The notes beneath the pieces were generated by a model. That model had not been told where the DNA came from, searched no databases, and saw nothing but the letters and a program-made list of their open reading frames with translations. Made by a program: the position numbers and the translations under genes. A stretch of DNA of 64,000 bases. Source: Calendula officinalis. Its lineage: Eukaryota; Streptophyta; Magnoliopsida; Asterales; Asteraceae. This document shows, in pieces, positions 57,013-64,000 of the stretch (positions are counted from its first letter, which is position 1; each line of letters begins with the position of its first letter). The stretch is taken from the NCBI GenBank assembly GCA_963853835.1, contig OY970832.1:3120001-3184000 (forward strand), in the 5' to 3' direction.

Positions 57013-58168
57013 GGGTAAATGTCAGAAATTATCCTTGTGGTCTTGGGTTTTCTGGCATTTTGTCCCTAAACTTTATTTTCCAAATTTTTTGTCACCGTAC
57101 TCTTTAAAATTCTGGTTTATTGTCCTTCCGTCTAAATTTGACTGTTAATTAACCCCACATGCCAAGCATGTGAGGGTATTCTGGTCTTTTCTACATATTT
57201 CTTCTTCATCATTAGAAAACAAGAACACTGTTAACAAAATCAAAACCCATGAAAAAAATGAAGCATGACAGATCTGGAGAATCAAAATCAAATCAAAACC
57301 CAAACTAAAATCTACAAAAACCAAAACCCACACATTTCTAAAGAATCAAAACTAAAGAACCATTGATTTTTAGGTTCAAAATCCTTCCCTTGCAAATTTC
57401 TTCACCTGCAACTAACAAAAACCAAAATTGATGAACCCCAAAGCTGGTTCTTCGATTTCATGTTCCCAAGATCTGAACATTTTCGTTTTGCATTTACCGG
57501 ATTTCCATTGATTTCTTCGAGTGATGACCATTGATTTCCAGATCCGTAGACCACCCAGATCTGATCGATTTTTTGTTTTTGTAAACGAACGTGATGTAGC
57601 TGGGGCTTCATTTTCGAGAGCTTCAAGCAATGAAACCAGAAATCGAACGGGAATATCACTCGAACCAGAAATTGAACGGAGGTTCTTTTGAAGATGATGG
57701 CACCATTGTTGTGCTGCTTCTTTTGAAGATGATGAAGATCTGGGGTTTTAAATCGACCATCGCCATCGCCCTTGTAGGTTAGTCTAAATTAGGGTTTGTT
57801 TTGTAAAGTCTGAATTTGAAGATCTGAGTTTCATATGTGTTAATGAAAAACATGGTATATACAAAGGGATCTAAGTTTGAATAGTATTTGTAATTCTTAG
57901 GGTTTTGATTTTATGTGTTGATTTCACGGGGAAGATGATGAAAAACATGGTTTATACAAAGGGATTTGAGCTCTGTTCTTCAAGCAATGAAATTAGGGGT
58001 AATTTGGGGAAAATGATAAAAGTATCGTCAGTTAACGGAGGATTTTGAACGGAAAGACAATAAACCAGAATTTTAAAGTATACAGGGACAAAAATTTTGA
58101 AAAAAAAAAGTTTAGGGACAAAATGCCAAAAAACCCAAGACCACAGGGACAATTTCTGACATTTACCC
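57013..58168. mobile_element. Non-autonomous MULE (1156 bp) with perfect 9-bp TSD
   Basis: The target duplication tagaatgtt is exact at 57004-57012 and 58169-58177. Inverted repeats extend more than 120 bp (gggtaaatgtcagaaattatcc... and complement). The interior contains a G/C-richer segment (57410-57750) with CCATTGATTT words and no transposase. It is a third member, with related ends, of the family at 45361 and 52481. Confidence 0.95.
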
Positions 58169-59782
58169 TAGAATGTTAAAAAGACGCATAATTTAAAGTT
58201 TAAGTTTTCTCCAATCCTACACAAATCTTCCCCTATATATGCAGCTACACATGATTCAAATTTGACACCTCACCCGTTTCAAGCTTTTTGATTGGTTAAT
58301 AATACCACATGTAATTCATTGATTGGCCCACAATTTCCACACAAATTTCCGTAGACTTGATCTGATGCAGATACTTCTATTCGGATTTTAGGGAAAAACC
58401 CTAATACTAAAACCATCTCTCTCCACCGTCTCCTTCCTCAGCTCCTCCATTTATTCGGATTTTGAAAGATGCCCGCTCCATTCTCCACTCTCCTTCCCCC
58501 AATTTCAACCCTAACCACCTTACCGTCAAATCACCAATCATCCCGTTAACCACAGTTACCACCACCAAGTTTCTCTCTCTGATTTCTGGAGAAAAGGTTA
58601 GTTTGCTAAGTCATCTGCTACAACTATCCTTGTGATTACTTTAATTGCTCATATTTTTTGTCGATCGTCTTTGTTTGTGTTTTTATTGGGGCGATCATCA
58701 AGGAAAACTCGAATAATCCTTGCGGGGTTTCTATTTCTTATCAGACGTGTGAATTTTTTGATTTTGAAGACTTAAAAACTTGATCATTGAAAAGCTTACT
58801 ATTAGGGTTTTTTTTATTATCTATCTTCAATTTTGTGTATTCATTTGTATAATAGGATTATGCTGATCAAAGTGATTATGCTCATGGATTTACTTTAGAG
58901 CAAAATGTGTAAATAGAAGAGCTGAATTAAGTTTAAGTATTTAACTTTTTGAACTATGGTCAGTGGTACTTGGGAATTTCATTGCAAATAGACAGATTGG
59001 TGTTAGAGTTGTGTATGGCCATTCAATGGAGTAATCAATATAAATTTCAATAGTTTTTTGGTGTTTATAAACCACGGGTTTTCAAGGGTTGATTTGGGTT
59101 TTATTTTATCCATAATATTCACTAATATTGCAGCACTTTCTGATTTGTATTGTTACAGGCTGAAGTTGATATTAAATCATCAGTTAATTCAAAGTATGTA
59201 TTCTCGATCATTTGCTTGCTTCATTTTCATGAATATTTAACAATAGGATAAGTTCAATGGCTTTTAATAATAATGAATTACAATAGGATAACTTGATTTA
59301 AGGCTCACACCATTGAATACATACATTGTTGATGCCTTTGACCATGCTATTGGTCAAAGCAGCTCAATTAAGGACAGCTCTGATTTGGAAAATTTAAATA
59401 ACAAAATGATGAATTTGATTAGGAGGATACATCAAATATAAAAAATTAATTAGAAGGAAAACAAGTCAAATTAAAAAAGTTTAGTTAGAAGGAGAAGGGG
59501 TCAAATCGGCCAAACAAACAAGTTACAAGTTGATTAGTGTTATATTTTATAATGGTTAAAGCTAATTAAAAAATGTATAAATAAGTTTTTTATTGCCAAT
59601 TTTTTAACACGAAAATGCAGACTCTTTATTCAGTTAGTAAGTTTCGTTTTATTCTTTTATTTGAAGCCTTAGTTGTGGTCAATCGAGGTTCTTCTAATTT
59701 TATTTACTCGATAATTATTTATGTTCTATAAATTTTTTATTTTCATAATTGTTGCTAAAGCTTTTGTGATGCTTGCTATCAG

Positions 59783-60089
59783 GTATCTTCTTTGCTGATG
59801 CCACTTGTCCAGTTAGTTAAAACTGGTTTTACTAAAGCAGCACAACGGTTGGATGGTATTTATTCGTTACTCATTGTGTTGAAAATTGCAGCTGCTGATA
59901 TGGTGTACCATTTAACCTCTTTTTTGTGTTTTTATATTTTAAATTTTAAATTTGTTTCCAGTTACAGCTATTAATGTTTGTTGAATGTAATAACTTCTAT
60001 TTGTTGCAGATGAAACTGTGTCAAAAGAAAATGTATGGTCTTTGATCTCGCAGAATGAGCCTTCAGGTGTGGTCTTTGGAAAGAAGTAA
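59783..60089 (+). pseudogene. Unrecognised 3' gene fragment (two exons)
   Basis: An exon after a CAG acceptor (59783-59855) encodes SSLLMPLVQLVKTGFTKA, AQRLD. It splices with GT-AG in phase to 60010-60089, which encodes DETVSKENVWSLISQNEP, SGVVFGKK, then a stop. About 50 residues of continuous coding sequence across a correct junction argue for a real or formerly real gene. Upstream coding exons were not found. I do not recognise the family. Since a Helitron terminus lies 700 bp downstream on the same strand, it may be a gene fragment captured by a Helitron. Confidence 0.4.
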
Positions 60090-60760
60090 TTACTGGGAAT
60101 TTTGAATGAGTATGAATCGTCATTTTTGGAAAATGTGAAAATGTGAAATTGAGTTTCAGAATTTCATAGTTTTTTAATTGTAACTTTAAATGGGTTTGCC
60201 AAATTAATTCTACACAAACAATTTCTTGAACACAGTTGGTAGGTTTAACCTGTTTACGATCTGGACCTTTTCTGCATCAAGATTTGTAAATATAATATGA
60301 TCCATTCACAACATTTTTTTATCATTTATAAATAATGACCAAGTGTGATTGGCAAATTTCCAAAAAATATTGATACTAACAACCTCAAGTGTCTTATATC
60401 ATTTCAGGATGATGGATGTTAATTGTTGACAATGTCAATAACTGAAATGTATTACCTTGCTCAAGTTAACTAAACCATAAATTCTTGAATCTATATTTCC
60501 AATTTATTGTAATTTAACTATGAATGCATTTGTTTTCTTTCAATTTGGTAGACACTTAAGTGTGTTACATATTGATAAATTTCCATTAACTTTCACTTTC
60601 ATGATAATTTTTATTATAAAGAAGTTTTATTTAGTCTCTAGATTTTGTGTACCATTTGTGATATGTATCAAAACACGTTTAACATCATTTCAATAATAGA
60701 TTACTGTGTTTATTTCTTTAGTTTTTTTGTTGGTATATTCCTTTTTATTTATCGAAGCAT

Positions 60761-60791
60761 GCCCGCCCAATCGGGCGGGCTATGAAGCTAG
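60761..60791 (+). mobile_element. Helitron 3' terminus
   Basis: Hairpin GCCCGCC-CAATC-GGGCGGGC (60761-60780), then tatgaag and CTAG at 60788-60791 with host T after. Same family as 24464-24499 and the variant at 26150. The element body extends left; its 5' end was not found. Confidence 0.7.
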
Positions 60792-60792
60792 T

Positions 60793-61410
60793 GTTATATA
60801 TGTAGCAACAAGTTATAAATAACCACATACCTTAAGGCGTTAGTTGTCTTTTTTATAAAAGGCTAAAATATATTAGAATAAACCAAATGGGCTGCTAGCG
60901 GAAGCCCGATCAGAGTACAGAAACATTACTATGGGAAAACGGAACCAAGGAAATGACCCTTATATCCTTAATTGTCTTGCATGTGACAAACAAAGTTGGA
61001 GTTAAAAAGTTTAGTATAAGGACACGACTTGTAAACCCAAACGAGACACATAATATTTGTCCTTAAACTACATATATTCTGTTTTAAACACGTCTATTAA
61101 CTACAAAACGGAAAGTTAAGATCACTAATGCTAGCCCATCCTTAGCTTTGTGACTAGAGAATTAAATCGCATATCTAGTGTGTAATTTCTGGATCCATTT
61201 CTAGTAAGGGGACTCTATGTAATACTCAAAAGAATGTCAATAATTTTGTACCCTGCCAAACCTATATATAATTATCTTGTTGCTTTTGTCTGTTATCTTA
61301 TATATTTAATTAAACCAACCTAATATAAACAAAATATATCAATTATTTCATTCTCAATGACAAAAACACATTCGCACAATTAAATATGAGCATATATTAA
61401 GGCGTCTTTA
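60793..61410. other. Gene-free AT-rich stretch
   Basis: No gene or clear repeat ends. Confidence 0.5.
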
Positions 61411-61421
61411 ATGAAGCATAT

Positions 61422-62150
61422 TTTTTTGGAAACGGCAAATGATATATAATAACGACCGACTTAGTAAGACGCTAAAGACGGAAAAGAACAATTACAAGAA
61501 AGATAGTAGAGGGGAAATTTCCCAATCGACCCTATTACATAGTATTTTACTCCTACATCTTCTACATCGTTTTTGCACAGATTACATATGCAAGAACCAA
61601 CATTAATTCCCCTTTTCTCCAAGCATTTGGCAACCGGTATACGACCCATTCCGACCCGCCATATAAAGCATTTGACTTTGATGGGAGCATAGCCTAACCA
61701 AGGCATATTATGATAACCTGATGTTGTTAATTTCATATCTATCCATTTTCGAATGTGGTGTACCGCAAACGACCCGTCGTTTGATATCTTACATACTAAA
61801 GCATCTGGAATATCATTCAGTCTAATGTTGGTAATGAGATGCATTAAGGAGCTGAACTCGTGTACAAGTGTATGATTGTTTAAATCGTGCGACCAATCCC
61901 ACGAGTAACCGGAGTGTGTGATACGATCGGAAAGTCGACATGATTTGGTTTTTTCAATGCCGTAAAGATTTGGAAAACGAGTTTGTAACGTGCTATCACC
62001 AAGCCATCTATCTTTCCAGAACAGCAGAGAGTTACCATCGCCAAATTTATTAATGAATGCATCGAAAAAACAGTAGCCAATAGTAGATAGATTAGCTATA
62101 ACCTTTGTTATGTTACACCATACACCAACCGTGCTACCTGTCGACATGAT
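61422..62150 (-). mobile_element. 5'-truncated LINE with 11-bp TSD
   Basis: Flanking direct repeat atgaagcatat at 61411-61421 and 62151-62161. On the minus strand the element ends catttgccgtttcc plus A residues (poly-T on the + strand at 61421-61427), the usual L1-like tail. It is truncated at its 5' end to the last part of ORF2. Confidence 0.9.
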
Positions 62151-62159
62151 ATGAAGCAT
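61461..62159 (-). pseudogene. LINE ORF2 C-terminal fragment with zf-RVT domain
   Basis: About 232 codons homologous to the region downstream of the reverse transcriptase in plant L1-type LINEs. Visible blocks: INKFGDGNSLLFWKDRWLG (post-RT domain), PNLYGIEKTKSC, VKCFIWRVGMGRIPVAKCLEK, and the zinc-finger-like CICNLCKNDVEDV (zf-RVT). The reverse transcriptase itself is missing because of 5' truncation, so the fragment cannot retrotranspose. The frame is open nearly to the target-site repeat, suggesting modest age. Confidence 0.92.
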
Positions 62160-62161
62160 AT

Positions 62162-62390
62162 GTTTCCTAAATATGTATTAAATAACATTAATGAACTCTA
62201 TACCATTTTAAAAGATTCATTAAATACGATTTTTCTGATCGTATATACCATTGATCGATCCAAGTTATATACCATTGATCGATCCAAATCAGTTTATCTA
62301 TGTTGTTGTTCAATTGGAATTGATCCATTGATCCTTAAAAGACTCCCTAACTTATATACCATTGATCGATCCAAGTGTTGTCACGTTTCT
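62162..62390. repeat. Short stretch with repeated TATACCATTGATCGATCC unit
   Basis: The unit tataccattgatcgatcc occurs three times (about 62244, 62269 and 62355), each containing the palindrome TTGATCGATC-like core. No gene. Confidence 0.7.
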
Positions 62391-62900
62391 TGTAACACCT
62401 TAATTATTATTATTTTTTTTTTCAAAACAATTTAAACTTTTAAATATCCAAGTTTAATACAAAAACTATAGTATCAAAATGTAATTCAAACCAAACATTC
62501 GGTATGATTAACAATGTGTCAAAAACCGGTGTTACAAATATATCGAGACTAAAGTCTAAGGAAATTAAAATTGTACACCGAGCTTAATCATCCAATGTCA
62601 TATCTACGGGCCGCCTAATCCTTAGCTCCCGAACCTGAGTACATAGACATAAAAGAAAACGTAGTACGTGAGACAAGAATGTCTCGTGAGTAACATGGGT
62701 TTTGGACCCGCTTGTGAACATTTGCAATTAAATAATATTTAAGTAAATAGCACATTGCACATAAGTCAAACATAGTCCCGAGCTTATCCAAAGCTCACAC
62801 ATACGCAACGGGTCATCCCGAAGCATACTCCCCCGATGTGGGTTATCATCAAAAGATCTCATGGTAATTGGGATTCTCCCAAACTTACCGAGATCATCAT
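62391..62900 (-). repeat. 3' end of a gypsy-type LTR (copy D), truncated
   Basis: Starts tgtaacacctt on the + strand and contains the same sequence as the end of copy C in reverse (for example gagatcatca, cccgatgtgggttatcatc). It breaks off at about 62898-62900 where another LTR of the same family starts in the opposite direction. Confidence 0.85.
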
Positions 62901-64000
62901 TGTAACGACCCGAATTTTTGGTAAATAAATAATTATATAAAAATATGATAAATAAGGATAAATCATAAAGACGTGGAAATTGGTTTCGTGTCGTTTGGAT
63001 AACGTATGAGAAAGTTATGGACGAAACCAGGTCGAGATGATCAACGAAAACTGGAGCCTGTCTGGGACAAGCAGTTCGCGGCGCGAACATTGGTTCCCGA
63101 TCGCGAACATCGGGCAGAGAGTTGGGGTTTTTGGAGATCGGAGTTCGCGACCCGATCACGTTCGCGAGAAGTTCACGACACGGGACGATCGCGGCGCGAA
63201 CTCGGGGTTCGCGGCGCGAACTCTTCAGACACAGATTAAAAACGGGAAAAGCTAGGGTTTTGCTCATTTTTCACCCACAACACTTGTGCAGCCGATTCTA
63301 GAGAGATAAAGGACGTTTGTGGGTGTTCTTGAGCATAGAACATTACCATTCTTGGAGATCTTCAACCCTTGTCAAAGATCTAAGGTATCTCCATCTTCTA
63401 ATTAGTTTATGGGTTGAGATTTGGGTAAATCATGGGTATGAAGAGTCTATGTTGGAAATCTTGTTAAAAGATGTATATGGTGAGTGTAAAACACTCCAAG
63501 ATTGTATGAGAACCTTGTGTTCTTGATGGATCTGGGATTTGTTGAGTTAACATCAAGCTAGGGTTTTGAGATTTCCACCAAGTTTGGAGAACTTGGTGGT
63601 TAAGGGTATTATAATGATTAAATGGTGTCTAGTTATGGATAATAACTAGATTGTATGCTGATATTGATAATAGGTCAAGAAGACCTAAGGATTGGTGATA
63701 TTTCACAAGTTGGAGAGCAAGGATTCGTGTTGATAAACACGATTTGGAGTTAGCTTGGCTAAGGTGAGTACATGTGAACTTTAAAACTGAGTACATAGTG
63801 GTAAAGAAGTATTTTCATAATTTGTGATTACTAATGTCTTAACTAGTTGTTTATTATTATTATGAACTAGTTGATTTAATTGTGTGAATACTAACTAAGA
63901 TTAGTATACGGATATATTGTGTGACGGCCATACGACATTGTTGATTGACATATAGTCACATGTAGTGGTTATAACGGGTAGATTGAGATAGGACAGGTAC
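62901..64000 (+). repeat. gypsy-type LTR (copy E), partial
   Basis: Starts tgtaacgacccgaa like copy C and runs to the window end. Contains TTCGCG inverted repeats at about 63073-63230. It probably inserted into copy D; its right end is outside the window. Confidence 0.88.

Larger units (their letters stand above)
58178..60792. other. Gene-like but unrecognised region ending at a Helitron terminus
   Basis: 58360-58600 looks like a promoter/5' UTR (CT-rich, ending at a GTTAGT donor), and a gene-like segment with two confident splice-joined exons is at 59783-60089. No known domain. The region ends at the CTAG of a Helitron at 60791. Confidence 0.4.

Noticed and set aside
57402..57659. Minus-strand ORF in the MULE as a captured gene
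   Set aside because: No recognisable domain; composition fits the MULE interior. A search for a parent gene would be needed before calling it captured.

Overview
This window is nuclear DNA from a flowering plant, almost certainly a eudicot. It is AT-rich and has short plant-type GT-AG introns. All recognisable genes belong to land-plant families (YUCCA, TDIF-type CLE, VAMP72, SDI1/MS5-like, UGT80A), and every major class of plant transposable element is present. The exact family cannot be fixed from the sequence; an asterid such as a composite is a guess only.

Layout. 1-1368 is a partial Ty3/gypsy-type LTR. 1690-14451 holds a tandem duplication with two YUCCA (YUC5/8/9-clade) auxin-biosynthesis genes on the + strand (7719-9175 and 13114-14451). 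The leader of copy 1 is swollen by a Stowaway MITE, a copia remnant, a MULE full of CACATGTG palindromes and a hAT element; that of copy 2 is compact. 16570-22498 is a young, internally deleted gypsy-type element (minus strand, perfect 5-bp target duplication) that keeps gag and part of protease but no visible reverse transcriptase or integrase. 22.5-30.3 kb is gene-poor, with MITEs and Helitron ends. 30314-30592 (minus) encodes a CLE41/44-type TDIF precursor. 33718-35726 (minus) is a complete five-exon VAMP72 R-SNARE gene. 37552-40243 (minus) is a complete four-exon SDI1/MS5-like TPR gene with a hAT element in intron 1. 41.8-47 kb is a graveyard of hAT, SINE, MULE, Stowaway and a single Raf-like kinase exon. 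47.96-48.38 kb may encode a very small membrane protein. 50336-54220 (+) is a 14-exon UGT80A sterol 3-beta-glucosyltransferase gene, followed by a solo LTR (54789-56593), a MULE (57013-58168), an unrecognised gene fragment ending in a Helitron terminus (60791), a 5'-truncated LINE (61422-62150) and two LTRs of the same gypsy family arranged head to head (62391-64000).

The genes do not form an operon or cluster. YUCCA makes auxin and TDIF controls vascular cambium, but their proximity need not mean anything. The most useful observations are structural: exact target-site duplications define one LTR element, one solo LTR, four MULEs, three hATs, a SINE and a LINE; an LTR-gag fusion ORF was created by deletion; SINEs appear to share the 3' tail of the LINE; and a CpG-rich array of TTCGCG inverted repeats is conserved in the LTR copies. 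No clearly new gene system was found; the items with most novelty are the LTR palindrome array, the LTR-gag fusion and the oligomer-filled hAT/MULE interiors.
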